Positions 32,717 through 42,649 of a stretch of 64,000 nt of DNA are shown here, one piece after another (within the stretch, counting starts at the first letter, position 1; every line of letters starts with the position of its first letter). The DNA is from Anthopleura xanthogrammica (taxonomy: Eukaryota > Cnidaria > Anthozoa > Actiniaria > Actiniidae), in NCBI GenBank assembly GCA_964019055.1, contig OZ025207.1, positions 688,501 through 752,500 on the forward strand. The letters run 5' to 3'. A program made the position numbers and the translations under genes. The notes beneath the pieces are model-generated. The model saw only the letters and a list, made by a program, of their open reading frames with translations, did no database searches and had not been told where the DNA came from.

Positions 32717-34078
32717 CTAAGCCGTGAAGAAAGGTTTAAAGCCTACTAAATTGTTCAATTCTCGAAATTTAATGCCCAAAACTTTTGCTGTTGTCTTGTT
32801 TCCTTGTGGTAGCACGCTATTGTTCAGTTTCTCTGATGTATCCGCGGCTTTGTCCGCCGCCAGAACTTTATCAACCTGCGTGTAATGGTCTACCATGAGA
32901 GTGGAACTCCACCCAATATGCCTGGCAACGTCTTCCTTTGAGGCACCAAGGAGGCTAAGGAGGATTGCTGTACCGCCACGAAACCCATGTATAGTTTCGT
33001 TTTCGTTTATACCGAGGGAGGTGAGGTATGTAATCAGCCTGGCTTGACCCGCAGTCACCAAGAATGGGGAGCTGGACACCTTATCCTCTTTAGTGGTTGT
33101 GCGGAAGAGAAAGCCGTGGCCCAAGTTGATTTTCATAGCCTTGCAGAGTTCCCTGTAGAATCTTAGGTTCTCGACTGGGCAGATGGCGGGGTTTTTACAT
33201 TGACTGACTGGGAATGGTCTGGAAGCATTCCCTCTGAGTGACTTGCCTATCCTTTGATGAATAAGAAGACTTTTACCATCGGGATTCCGTAAAATGTCTG
33301 CGGTCTTTAGCCTTCCCAAGTCTGAGGCTCTTTGGCCGGTAAAAAATTGGAGGGTAAAGAAAGCCAAGTCACGGGTGTAAATGTACTTCTGTATTGCCGT
33401 TGAAGAGTTGTCGGAGAGAAGACCTCGTAAATGGTTTACAATCCTTAAGAACTTGTCAAAAAATACCGGTGTTGCTTGTTTAGGGGAAATTCTGGCTTCA
33501 GCTTGCTCCCTCTCAATTGACTTGAGGTACTGCTTTACAGAGTAATCACTGGCTGGGTTTCCCCATCCCAATCGATCATCCCATTGTCCTGATCGATCTA
33601 TACTATTGAAGATTGCGCGGAGCTTTCCAATAATCGAGTCAACAGTACCCGCGGCCAGGCAGTTAGGACAGCCGCAGGAGCCCTTGGTTCGAGAACCGAA
33701 CAACTCACATTCGTTCTTGTGCACCTTTGTTCTCCCTTTCCGGTCTTTCCACACGAGAAAACGAACAACATCTTTTGGGCTACAAGACAAGAGTGTTTTG
33801 GAAGGATCCAAAGTGTGCAGAAATAACTGGAGCTCTGATTGGAGTTGTGATTTTTGTTTTCCATACTTTGATGTAATTCTAGCTACTTCAAGTTCATGTA
33901 TTCGCTCGTCGATTGTTCCTAGATCGAATTTAATTCTCTTTGCAGTAGGGGTTTCTGAGCTATCCATAGAAACAGGGCCTTGGGCAATACCGCACTGTTG
34001 GCAAAATGCAGCACAGTCGTCGTTGGGGTAACAACAGTTCAGACAAGAAATAGCTGGGCGCCATACTCGTGGAATACT
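32717..34078 (-). CDS. Ngaro tyrosine recombinase with N-terminal zinc ribbon
   Basis: The recombinase frame is open to 32717. The catalytic set is visible: arginine in TGQRASDLGRLK (residue about 210 from the internal Met), HGFR (about 330), HIGW (about 352) and tyrosine in DHYTQVDK (about 365). This R-HxxR-H-Y set cuts and rejoins DNA through a 3'-phosphotyrosine. The first Met is at 33967, but the frame stays open upstream to a phase-0 acceptor (TTTAG at 34079), adding SCLNCC, DDC and FCQQCG, a zinc-ribbon-like C-x2-C/C-x2-C. I prefer the spliced start for this reason. A further cysteine set (CGCPNC) lies near residue 100. Confidence 0.9.
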   Translation of the reverse strand, partial: SIPRVWRPAISCLNCCYPNDDCAAFCQQCGIAQGPVSMDSSETPTAKRIKFDLGTIDERIHELEVARITSKYGKQKSQLQSELQLFLHTLDPSKTLLSCSPKDVVRFLVWKDRKGRTKVHKNECELFGSRTKGSCGCPNCLAAGTVDSIIGKLRAIFNSIDRSGQWDDRLGWGNPASDYSVKQYLKSIEREQAEARISPKQATPVFFDKFLRIVNHLRGLLSDNSSTAIQKYIYTRDLAFFTLQFFTGQRASDLGRLKTADILRNPDGKSLLIHQRIGKSLRGNASRPFPVSQCKNPAICPVENLRFYRELCKAMKINLGHGFLFRTTTKEDKVSSSPFLVTAGQARLITYLTSLGINENETIHGFRGGTAILLSLLGASKEDVARHIGWSSTLMVDHYTQVDKVLAADKAADTSEKLNNSVLPQGNKTTAKVLGIKFRELNNLVGFKPFFTA

Positions 34079-34131
34079 CTAAATGGATCAAAAAGGAAAG
34101 AAAAAGGAAATGTTTTATTGGGTGTGATATG

Positions 34132-36306
34132 CTAACATCTAAAAGCCCAAAGGTCCCAGCTCAAGGGTTTTGCCTTGAATGCTCCCTCACGTGTGGGAAA
34201 GAGTAGTACACCATCCTCCCCTTTTGAACCGAGCTGGACCATATCCGAGGCACGTCCATTAACTAATGGCCACCAGAAACGTCTTGGGAACACATCCGGG
34301 ATGACAATGGTAAACGCGCAATCGGCTTTGGATAAAAAACGAAGGACTGGGCCTACTGAAGCAAGCGGTGGGAACACGTATGGATTGTCTGAAGCTTGAA
34401 TGGTTTGAGCGAAGAGGTTGACGCCCGCTGAGTCGGGTGTTGGCGAAGGAGTGAAATGTCGGAGCGGCTCGTTATCTTTACTCTTGTGCACGTTGGAGTC
34501 CAGTGACATCAAATTCACCGTGTGAGGTCCCCAGAGCGTCTCGAGCTGACGCCAATGCTGGCTGGCCAACATACAATCCGCGGCTGATAACACTCTTGAA
34601 GGGGCATCCGCAAGATTCGCCTTAGAAGGCACGTGGCACAATGATAAAGCCATGTTGTATCTTAAAGACAATTCAAAAATGTCCTTGATCGTTGCGGTGA
34701 GCTCGACGCTTTTGCCACCCTGGTTTTTCCATGCTTGAACGAGAGTGAGGCTATCCGTCTGAGCATCTACTCTGCGGTTAGCAAAAGACTGGGAAGCTAC
34801 TGAAAGAGTATTCAGCAGCGCCTGTGCTTCCTTAATGATGATAGCCTTCAAGGAGTGCTCGCGACTCCAGTAATCGCGCAGATAAACAGGATCGCCGTCC
34901 GAGGAGAAGATCACTCCACCCCAACCAGAGTTGGAAGCATCAGCGTAGAACGTAACCACCTGGTGTCTTTCCTCAAACCACGGTAAGTGTCCCTGCCAGT
35001 CATCAAGGAACCTCCAGTAAGCAATTTCTTTATGCAGGTCGCCTGCGATCTTGATGGGCTTGTAGGGCTTTTTCCCGTTCTTCCCAATTGCATGGTAAGC
35101 GATGCGTGTATACAGACGAGCAGCCGGGACGGCGATAGAAAACGATGTCGTTTTTCCAGCAAAACGTTGCAACACTTGGAGGCTCACTTCCGTCTGTGAG
35201 AGTATGGACTCCCTTAGCTCACGAAACTTCGTTTTCTTGTCGTCAGGCAAAATGAACGCCGTGAGGTGTGAGTCACACAGATAGCCCAAAAAACGGACGC
35301 TTTGCGAGGGGTCTAGTGTCGATTTAGAAAGAGCCATGGTGTATCCCAACGACGTAAGCACTGAAATAGCCACGTACGCTGCCGCTTCCGCTTTTTGGTA
35401 ATTAGACCAGTTACATGCGTCAGGTGTTACCAGCTGGCCAATGTGGCGGTCATCTATGTATTGACTGCAAGGAACATTTAGGCTGCGAATGTAATTCGTC
35501 GCAACCAGACCTGTAGAGTGGTATACGTACGCACTTGCCTTCCAGCCAAAGGGTAAGGATGCGTACACAAAGTAGCAATCATCCCAGCATAAGCCGAACA
35601 TAGTTCTACTTTCTGGGGTCAAAAATAAATGGTCATAACCACTTCTGTCATCGCACACTGTTTGGAAATGATCCCGTTCAACGTAGCGTGGGAGGTCCGA
35701 TAGATAGTCCAGCGAAAACGGGAGGTCGCGCACCCAAAGGTTGAGAAACCTTTCATCGTGGCACATGCGAGGCTTGGTTGTTTCTACCGTTATAGGCATC
35801 ACCAAGTGGGGTGGCTTAACTTGCCCCACATGGCCCCAGAACAATAGGGATCCCGTGCGAACTCGTTCACGAATAGTAGAATTGATAAAATCCTTGAATT
35901 TGTAGCATGATTCATTGTTAGGGATTTCTAGTGACGGGGGACATTGGGTATCATAGCAACGTCCACCAAATGTCCCCTTGAAAGGTATGAGGAACGACCA
36001 TACATCGACACCATCTCGAATGAAGGATAAGACCTCTTTTGCCTGGACTGCGGGAGCAATTTCCTCCCATTTATTATAGTGACGATGGAGCTCTCCCGGG
36101 ACAAATGATGCAGGGTGCCTGAGTACTACTTCCCTAGGTTTAGCGAGAATTTTTCCCTTAGCAACCATACTTGGAGGTGGCCTAGGACCGACAAAACTGG
36201 TGGGTAAACCTTTCCAATCACACCAACGCACGCAAGGTCTTTTATGCTCTTGGCTATAGAATAATCGGGGGTCCTGTGTCTTAATGCGCTTCAAAGCGGG
36301 AGGACC
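34132..36306 (-). CDS. Ngaro reverse transcriptase-RNase H
   Basis: A 720-residue intact frame. RT blocks: TVETTKPRMCHDERFLN, VCDDRSGYDHLFL (first catalytic Asp), SLPFGWKASAYVYH, and SQYIDDRHIG (YIDD box) at about residues 175-295. RNase H follows with VVTFYADASNSGWGG, KEAQALLNTL and DAQTDSLTLVQAW (about 455-550). The region up to residue 720 is the usual DIRS/Ngaro tail of unknown role. The frame extends upstream of any ATG to a phase-0 acceptor (CTCATTAG at 36307), so the protein probably starts by splicing. No frameshift or stop is visible. Confidence 0.92.
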   Translation of the reverse strand, partial: GPPALKRIKTQDPRLFYSQEHKRPCVRWCDWKGLPTSFVGPRPPPSMVAKGKILAKPREVVLRHPASFVPGELHRHYNKWEEIAPAVQAKEVLSFIRDGVDVWSFLIPFKGTFGGRCYDTQCPPSLEIPNNESCYKFKDFINSTIRERVRTGSLLFWGHVGQVKPPHLVMPITVETTKPRMCHDERFLNLWVRDLPFSLDYLSDLPRYVERDHFQTVCDDRSGYDHLFLTPESRTMFGLCWDDCYFVYASLPFGWKASAYVYHSTGLVATNYIRSLNVPCSQYIDDRHIGQLVTPDACNWSNYQKAEAAAYVAISVLTSLGYTMALSKSTLDPSQSVRFLGYLCDSHLTAFILPDDKKTKFRELRESILSQTEVSLQVLQRFAGKTTSFSIAVPAARLYTRIAYHAIGKNGKKPYKPIKIAGDLHKEIAYWRFLDDWQGHLPWFEERHQVVTFYADASNSGWGGVIFSSDGDPVYLRDYWSREHSLKAIIIKEAQALLNTLSVASQSFANRRVDAQTDSLTLVQAWKNQGGKSVELTATIKDIFELSLRYNMALSLCHVPSKANLADAPSRVLSAADCMLASQHWRQLETLWGPHTVNLMSLDSNVHKSKDNEPLRHFTPSPTPDSAGVNLFAQTIQASDNPYVFPPLASVGPVLRFLSKADCAFTIVIPDVFPRRFWWPLVNGRASDMVQLGSKGEDGVLLFPTREGAFKAKPLSWDLWAFRC

Positions 36307-36534
36307 CTAATGAGGGAAGAAAAAACTGCGTTTACGGAGCGTGATTATTAAAAGACGCCCACTGTATTGTCGGTCCTAGGCAACCCCTAAGGGCATAAAA
36401 GGCATTAGACGCCCGCACCTAGGCACAACAAAACGTGGGTGAGTGCTAAAGGCACCCAATAAAAGAAACGATATTGAAAAAACGTACACTTTATCATTGG
36501 ACACATGGTCCAGCATCTTTATTGTTTATTAACG

Positions 36535-37026
36535 CAATTACATATTATTGGAATTCGAATTCCTACAATGCCTTTGGAAGTGGCCCAGGCGGCCACAAGA
36601 AAAACACACAGCTCTACCACGCACTTGGCGATTGCCCACGCCCCGACCGCCTGTAGGCCGTTGATACGGGTGCGTGTTGGACTGTGAGGCTCCTTTAACC
36701 ATCTTTGCTATTGCCGCGGCGACGGACGTCTCTTCTTTCGTCCCCAATAATCTAATTATTATGTCTCCAAACTCTGGCTTGAACATCAAGGGCCTCGTTT
36801 GACGTAGTATTGCCTCATATTCCGCGGCTTTGGAATCATTGGCACATCTAGCCTCGTCTGCCAAACTTTGAAGGGCAGATAGAATCATTGATGGATCTCT
36901 AAATCTGGCTGGGGACGACGCTAACTGTCGCACCAGTTGTAGCGATGCGGGCACTCCCCCTGCCTTTGACTGTGTCGCCTTCAACTCCGCCAACTCCTTT
37001 TGCAGGGTTTTAATCTGGTCTGCAAC
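36535..37026 (-). CDS. Ngaro gag, exon 2 with zinc knuckle
   Basis: Begins at a phase-0 acceptor (ATCTCAG then GTTGCAGACC at 37026). It encodes a coiled-coil start (VADQIKTLQKELAELKATQS), a helical gag-like body (QLVRQLASSPARFRDPSMIL, PLMFKPEFGDIIIRLLG) and a basic linker. A CCHC knuckle (CFSCGRLGHFQRHC) near the end binds nucleic acid. Stops at about 36536. Joined to exon 1 it forms a gag of roughly 209 residues. Confidence 0.85.
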
Positions 37027-37027
37027 C

Positions 37028-37992
37028 TGAGATCAGCGTGGAAAACGCAAATTAATATAAAATGTATATACGAGCGGCCTTCTACCGCACTTACCACACA
37101 AATCAATTAATTGTGTTAAAACATTTTAAGACAAAAAGGTATTATGTAAAAGTCTAGAACGCCCCCTGTTTAATATACAATGGCTTTACAACTACGTTTA
37201 AAAGGAGTATTGTTAATTAAAAGGTAAATGAACCGAACCATGCATAGCTTTACTCCCAAAGGGACAACAAACACCAAGTGAAGTAGTAATTTGCATAAAA
37301 ATTTACTAGCAAAAACAACAATAAAAGGAAAGAAAAAAACGTAAGCCCAACTAGGAGAAAAGACAACCGTTTAAAATACTTCTAATTTCAAATGTAATAA
37401 CGATAACTACAATAGGACAGCGACTTAATAAAATGTCATAGAAAAAAAATGGAGAAATACGTGGAAAAGGAAAATAAAATAAATAATAATCCAATTGTAT
37501 TTAAAGTTTATAAGCTCTGCGGTTCTTTAAACCGTCATACACCACTTTGCCTGCTGTAAACTCTGGCCTAAATCAACCATCACAACATAACCCCAATGGA
37601 TTTTAGCTTGCTAAATGAATAAAAATGGGTTAAATCTTCCTTTCGGCCACTACCGAACCAAACATAACCTGCTCTCTGGCCCCAACCATTGATTATATCA
37701 CTCAACTACGTACTTTTACGCTTTGAATAGAACAATAATATTTTTGGCCTCAACCGAAAGCTTTAACTCCTACGACAGAACACCATTTCCAACATGTGCG
37801 ATATGATTTTATACTGTATATGTGTTACTGAACTCCAATGCAATGCTAAGTGCAGCGATATGGCCTCTACCCCGCTGAAAGTGCTTTGAAAGCAAACCCA
37901 AATGTGGATAGTGAACACGTGTAGTTTGGCCTCAACCAAGAACCAAATGACTAAAGGACGCGAGACAAAATAAAACTATAATTTTAAATTAC
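37028..37992 (-). other. Probable Ngaro intron
   Basis: Stop-rich 965-bp region between donor GTAATT (37992) and acceptor CTCAG (37027). It has short repeated motifs such as TGGCC(T/C)C and AACC, but no gene. Confidence 0.6.
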
Positions 37993-38127
37993 CTCCGGTG
38001 GCTGTGCCAACTGTTGTATTGCCGGTTCTTGATCTTCGGCCGGTATGGCGTCAGCGTTTTCGATAGGTGGTGGATCTGGTGCAGCCACCGGCAAGACGAC
38101 GATGTTGTCGGGAACTTGGTCATCCAT
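37993..38127 (-). CDS. Ngaro 5' coding exon (shared leader peptide)
   Basis: A 45-codon exon from ATG at 38127 (MDDQVPDNIVVLPVAAPDPP and onward, proline/acid-rich, ending AQPPE) to a donor (GAG then GTAATT) in phase 0. It lies just inside repeat A1 and is conserved in the partial element at 42078-41974 (MADQVPNNV...AQPPE). Three downstream acceptors (37026, 36306, 34078) all resume in phase 0, so it can supply the start for gag, RT and recombinase. Confidence 0.75.
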
Positions 38128-38461
38128 ACTAGTTCTGGAAGCTCGTTTAACAAACTGGCCTTGATTGATTGTGTGCGCCCATATTTATACCCCTGTTACG
38201 CATGGTTGCATTTGGAATAGCATTAGTATAATATCAGAAACAATCTCATGCAAATACTTGGAATGAATTTCATTTTGTTCTTAGACTTCTTAGTTACATA
38301 GAGCTAAGTTCGAACGTTCTCAAAATAAGGCCACAAGCAGTGATTTAATCAATTTTGCGTAGATGAAAGCGTCTGAGAGACGTAAACGAGCGAAAAGCTA
38401 AAATGTCGCCATATTTGTTTTGCTTAAACGCGGGAGGCTCATGGTCTAGACTCAAGGTTTT

Positions 38462-38735
38462 TGCTTTTGGCTTTTCGGTTTTTGTTTCTGGTTTTTATGT
38501 TTTTGTTTTCTTAATTTTCCAAAACAAAAACCGAAAAGTGAAAAACAAAAACCGAAAAGTGAAAACCAAAAACCGAAAAGTGAAAAACAAAAACCGAAAA
38601 GTTAAAAACAAAAACCGAAAAGGGAAAACCAAAAACCGAAAAGTCGAAAACAAAAACCGAAAAGTTGAAAACAAAATCCGAAAAGTTGAAAACAAAAACT
38701 AAGGCCAAAAAGTGAAAACCAAAAACCAAAACGAG
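38462..38735. repeat. 20-21-bp minisatellite with inverted head
   Basis: About ten units of AAAAACCGAAAAGTGAAAAC-like sequence run from 38519 to 38735. The first part, 38462-38516, is the complement (TTTTCGGTTTTTG and similar), so the array folds on itself. Both strands are open because the unit lacks stops, but the translation is only the repeat. Confidence 0.9.
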
Positions 38736-38799
38736 TGGTGGCCCCCCTGGGCTACCGTAAACAACCCCTGAAAGACGTTTGTTTACTCCACTAAAGTAT

Positions 38800-39380
38800 T
38801 CTGGCAAAAGAAATCCTAATTATAATTCTAAGATGTAGTCTTCCTCTTATTCAGATCTTTTGATTTTATTAGTAATTTTTCTTTCCTATATTTTCTCTCA
38901 GTCAAATAACAAGCTTGCCTGTACCAAGTAGTGCACCGTGGCCGAGTTTGTGGGAGGCATCGTGGCGCCGTGCAATTATATTCTATTTTGCGATCAAATA
39001 GATCATTTAATGGTGTATCAATTGTTACATACAGCTATGATATTTGCACCTGGATCAAGTGTGACTATTGATTGACGCCTACATAACTGACTGAACAAGG
39101 CCTGTATTTATAATGTAGAATGATATAATTTTCAACATGCATTGATTTCCCAAGTGAAACCCTTGTGAACTTGGTTTAGTTTGATTTATTTACATCTAAT
39201 TACGGAGATTACGCTATGGCTCGTTCTTCTCTATGCCCAATATAAATAAGTATTTTCTCTTTCAACGAGTTTTATAGTGAGATAAATACTTTGTTTTGTA
39301 TATTGACTGAAACTTTTTAATTTATGCTTGTTTCTACCATCGAAATTCAAGGTCTTATCAGTTCATTCAAGGTGTTTATA
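38800..39380. other. Stretch without recognised gene
   Basis: AT-rich sequence. I see no supported feature. Confidence 0.5.
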
Positions 39381-39569
39381 CTCAGTTTCAAGATATCTCT
39401 AAACTAGTCAATTTCCACTTTGAACTTACGAAGTTCGTGATCAACTTGGGAATGCTAAATAATATAACGTTTAAAAACAAATCATTCACAAGTACCCACA
39501 GTGTTTGAAAAAAGCAACACAGTTTTCTTGTGTAATGGAAGAAATTCCTTCCGCAATGGCAATTCGGGT

Positions 39570-40520
39570 TTATTGCTGAGTGATTTCTGAAAATCGGGGA
39601 AGAAAACTCTTCAAGTGGTTGAAACAGAGTTCGCAGGTGTTTAAATGCGGACAATATGGAGATTGATACAGTAAACGTACTCCAAACTCATCAAACATGT
39701 CTCTCAGCATTCCTTCTGTAAAATATCCATGGTGAAAGCCACAGTTGTCCATGACAACTGTGTCTCCTCTCTCTAAAACAACGCTCCCATCAGGATTTTG
39801 CATAGTCAAGGCATCCTCGAAAAATATCAACAGCTCATTTCCATTAGAGGCGCCATCTATTATATTGTAATGATCAACACACAAGGCGGAATGTAGTAAA
39901 TTAACAGTGTAAGTTGCATTAGAGGCATACTTTTGATATTCAATTGCTGGTTCTCCGATGTACGAGTTGCCATATCGTTGATTTCCTTCAATTCTTTTCA
40001 CGCTTGTTTCGTCAAAAAAAAATGCATTTTCAAAGGGTCCAGTCTGCTTATTTCGTCAAGAAACTGGTTTCGCTTGTCGACATTTAGGCCTGTTGTTGAC
40101 TCGATTGGCACCTGACATATTTTCTTTCTTGTCATTAAGATTTCACTACGAAGAAATTGGGTTATATATGATTGGGTTGGAAGCTCCCCTGGTAGAACCA
40201 CACTGTCCAACAATAATCTCTTTTGTAACTCGGAAGAATATGACCTCGGTTGATTGAGCTTTTCCACTTCAATATAGGCGCAAACTTCCTCAGTCAATAC
40301 AGATTTCTTGCGTCCACTGAGGGCCTTTCGCATAACAGAAAAATTATTATTATTGTACTGATTGAGTACTTCAGCGACGAAACCAGAGCTAACGCGTGCT
40401 TGTGCACTAATTTGTCAGATGGACAATCCGTTATTGTGAAGATTTAACACGTTTTCCCTTATAACTTGAGGATATGATTTCCCCATGTCGTACACTTGTC
40501 CATGTCGATTCTCCCTCATG
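39570..40520 (-). pseudogene. IS630/Tc1-mariner-like DDE transposase
   Basis: From MRENRHGQVYDMGKSYPQ at 40520 the protein has a helix-turn-helix (IRENVLNLHNNGLS, ISAQARVSSGFVAEVL) with one in-frame TGA near 40415, then the linker (40333-39998). The catalytic domain has FDETSVKRIEGNQR (first Asp), TVVMDNCGFHH (second Asp) and SPYCPHLNTCELCFNHLK (Glu after the P-x-L-N-x-x-E pattern). A run of nine T residues near 40015 puts the catalytic part out of frame by one base. Two lesions only, so inactivation is recent. Catalytic layout is that of the IS630-Tc1-mariner superfamily. Confidence 0.8.
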
Positions 40521-41932
40521 CGCACATTTGCTACAGAAAACAAAACAAAAAACTGGAGAGTTTTTTACATGTAAAAATATCAATGTTACATGTCACATTT
40601 TGTTTCTCGTAAGACCGTGAAAAGACTTGGTGTACTTCCGGTTGCATCGATCAAAATTTATAAATCAATAACAGTTTGTAAGAATGTAATGAATCCTTCT
40701 CTCGTGAGCTAATATCTCGAAAATAAAAATAAAATGTGAAGCTGCAAACTATTAAATGGCAAAAAACTTTGCGTGACCGCACTGTGGTTAAACACAATCA
40801 AACATTCCAGGGTGTTCACGGTTTTCTTAGTTTGACTGTAATCCACTCATGTAAAAAAATCTTTTGGGACGTAACCTGAGGCATTCATATGAAAATGTCA
40901 AGTCTTTCATCTTCTCTTTAAAATGTGCAATCTGCTTGCTTAAACTGTCATTTTTTTTCAGTGAGGTCCTTCACTTGCTGAGACAGTCTGTTTGCCTCTT
41001 CGGTTTTTTTCTCGAGCTTTTCTTTGAGTTCTTGTAATTCTTTTTGCAATATATCAAATTTAGATTCATCTGAATTAAAGTCAAGTGAACGGGATGAACG
41101 TATAAGTTTCCTTCTCTTGGTGTTTATTTGGTTATTCGTACTCAGAGAACGTTTTGCAGCAGCAATTTTACTATCTGGTGTCACTTTCTTTGTTGTTTGT
41201 TTATTCACGTAGTCCGGGTGACAAACTCTATCTGGAAGATCATCTAAATTGTCTCTAAATCCTTTTGACCAGTGTACTGAACATATAAAATCGCGTTTGA
41301 AGTTAACTGCTTTGTTCATTAATACTTTATTATAAGCATGTTGTTTGTCTTTGTATTGAGCAAAGTAACTTAAACGATAGTACTGTAATCCCTCGAGTTT
41401 AGTTCGGGCCAATGTTGTGTACAAATCACTTGCCTCTTAAAGTTGACTTCGTTTATGGTTTTCCCAAGGACAAACAAATAAGTATCAACGACAGGTTTAC
41501 CAGCTGAAGCAACTTTAGTTCAGGTGTAATATTCTCCTTACGTTTCCAGGACGCTTTACAATATCGACTGGCACAACTCCAATGCCAAGAACCCTTATGG
41601 CAGCCATGATCGGCCACCATTTTGAATCCGAAATAGTAAAAGTGCAAAGTCCGCAAAAATCCAGTAGTGCCAGTCTCCCGTGTGCCATGAAGTTAGGCAA
41701 TTGTGGAGAGCTCTTCACTCCTCGACGTCCATACGCGAATGAGAAATTTTTTTGTTTTGGCCCGTGATGCTTTGTGTGCTGTGTCCAACCCCCCTGAAGT
41801 GGGAGGACCCTAAAAAGGGAAGAAAACTGTGTTTACAGAATGTGGACGCTAACACACCGCTTTCCAAGCAAACCAAAATGTGGATAGTGAACATGTGTCA
41901 TATGGCCTCGACCGAAGAACCAAATAACTAAA
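40496..41932. repeat. Duplicated segment, copy 1
   Basis: Sequence 40496-41932 matches 45602-47162 and looks identical by eye, except that about 125 bp present in copy 2 (about 46511-46635) is missing here. It spans the IS630-like start, the tandem THAP-like exons and part of a Ngaro leader. Confidence 0.95.
40948..41660 (-). pseudogene. THAP-like gene, copy 1 (deleted between its two domains)
   Basis: The left part encodes a THAP-like unit (QYYRLSYFAQYKDKQHAYNK, VNFKRDFICSVHWSKGFRDN, LPDRVCHPDYV), a basic patch (NTKRRKLIRSSRS) and a coiled coil (DILQKELQELKEKLEKKTEE). The right part holds the start of a first unit (SWHWSCASRYCKASWKRKEN). The region joining them is deleted relative to copy 2, removing the end of domain 1. 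THAP-like domains bind DNA and often accompany transposases, here perhaps the IS630-like one on the same strand. Confidence 0.6.
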
Positions 41933-42178
41933 GCGCGAGAGACAAAAAATGAAATTTAAACTTTAAAAAATACTTCCGGTGGCTGTGCCTGCTGCTGTTG
42001 GGGTTCTTGTGCTGGTGCTGGTGCTGGTGCTGCCGCTGACAAGACTACAGGGACGTTGTTAGGAACTTGATCAGCCATCACTATGCAATCTCCTAGAAGC
42101 TAGTTTAACAAACTGGCCTCGATTGATTGAGTGTCCACGTATTTATACCCGTGTTACGCATGGTTGCACTTGGAATAG
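41770..42178 (-). mobile_element. 5' fragment of a second Ngaro element
   Basis: A 76-bp A-type repeat (42103-42178, ending GGAATAG) and a 5' coding exon (42078-41974, MADQVPNNVPV, AQPPE, donor GAA then GTATTT) match the complete element's A1 and exon 1. Leftward, 41815-41935 matches the complete element's RT acceptor region (TTTTTAG then GGTCCTCCC). Most of the element, including its intron and gag exon, is missing; THAP-like sequence follows directly. Confidence 0.75.
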
Positions 42179-42404
42179 ATATATGATAAGAAAAATCATT
42201 ATACATTATTCACTCTTCTGATTGCACCTCAGCCAATTCTTGATTTTGTCTGAACTAGATATGAAAGAAATGTATTATCTATATTATATTTCATGAACCA
42301 TATTTCATGTTTTAGAGTTTAGTCATTGCACTAGTTCTATCTATCAAAATAAGATGCTATTTCAACAATCTTCTTGTTCTTGGTAACTCTGATTGTTCCC
42401 TCTT

Positions 42405-42560
42405 ATGTTACTTCAGAGAGAAGTGATAATAATCCATCAACTCCCCTCCTCATGTAGGCTAAACTCAGATGGTCTACTGTGAGACCACTACCAGCAGCCT
42501 TTGCAGCCATTCCTTTGCTGACAACTTTAGGAGAAAGGGCGAGGAGTCCAAGATGAGGCC
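42405..42560 (-). CDS. Short coding-like exon, unrecognised
   Basis: A minus-strand frame ending in TAA near 42405 encodes HLGLLALSPKVVSKGMAAKA and LTVDHLSLAYMRRGVDGLLS. Composition is protein-like and it looks like a last exon. No family is named. Confidence 0.3.
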
Positions 42561-42649
42561 TGGGAAAAAGGAGACAATAGATCAACGCGAGTTAGGGAAG
42601 GGAAAATAACCAACTCAAGCAAAGCAGCTCCGAAATACCCCGTCCAGGG

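Larger units (their letters stand above)
32141..38220 (-). mobile_element. Ngaro-type tyrosine-recombinase retrotransposon, apparently complete
   Basis: A 6,080-bp element read right to left. Its split direct repeats are in Ngaro order: A1 (38145-38220), coding region, B1 (32422-32492), A2 (32346-32421), B2 (32141-32211). A copies are 76 bp and differ at one base (CCTTGATT against CCTCGATT); B copies are 71 bp and look identical. Gag, RT-RNase H and tyrosine recombinase (YR) follow in that order and are open. There is no methyltransferase domain, which separates it from DIRS proper. Such elements integrate through a circular intermediate by the recombinase, without target duplication. Repeat identity and intact frames suggest recent activity. 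Confidence 0.9.

Noticed and set aside
33606..34031. Plus-strand 141-residue frame
   Set aside because: Shadow of the recombinase gene, whose catalytic residues are clear on the minus strand.
32141..38220. Calling the element DIRS or Crypton
   Set aside because: Repeats are split direct A1/B1-A2-B2, not inverted, no methyltransferase domain is present, and there is an RT, so Ngaro fits better.
38403..38807. Open frames on both strands rich in K-N-R-K-V or F-x-F-R-F-L
   Set aside because: Translation of the 20-21-bp minisatellite.
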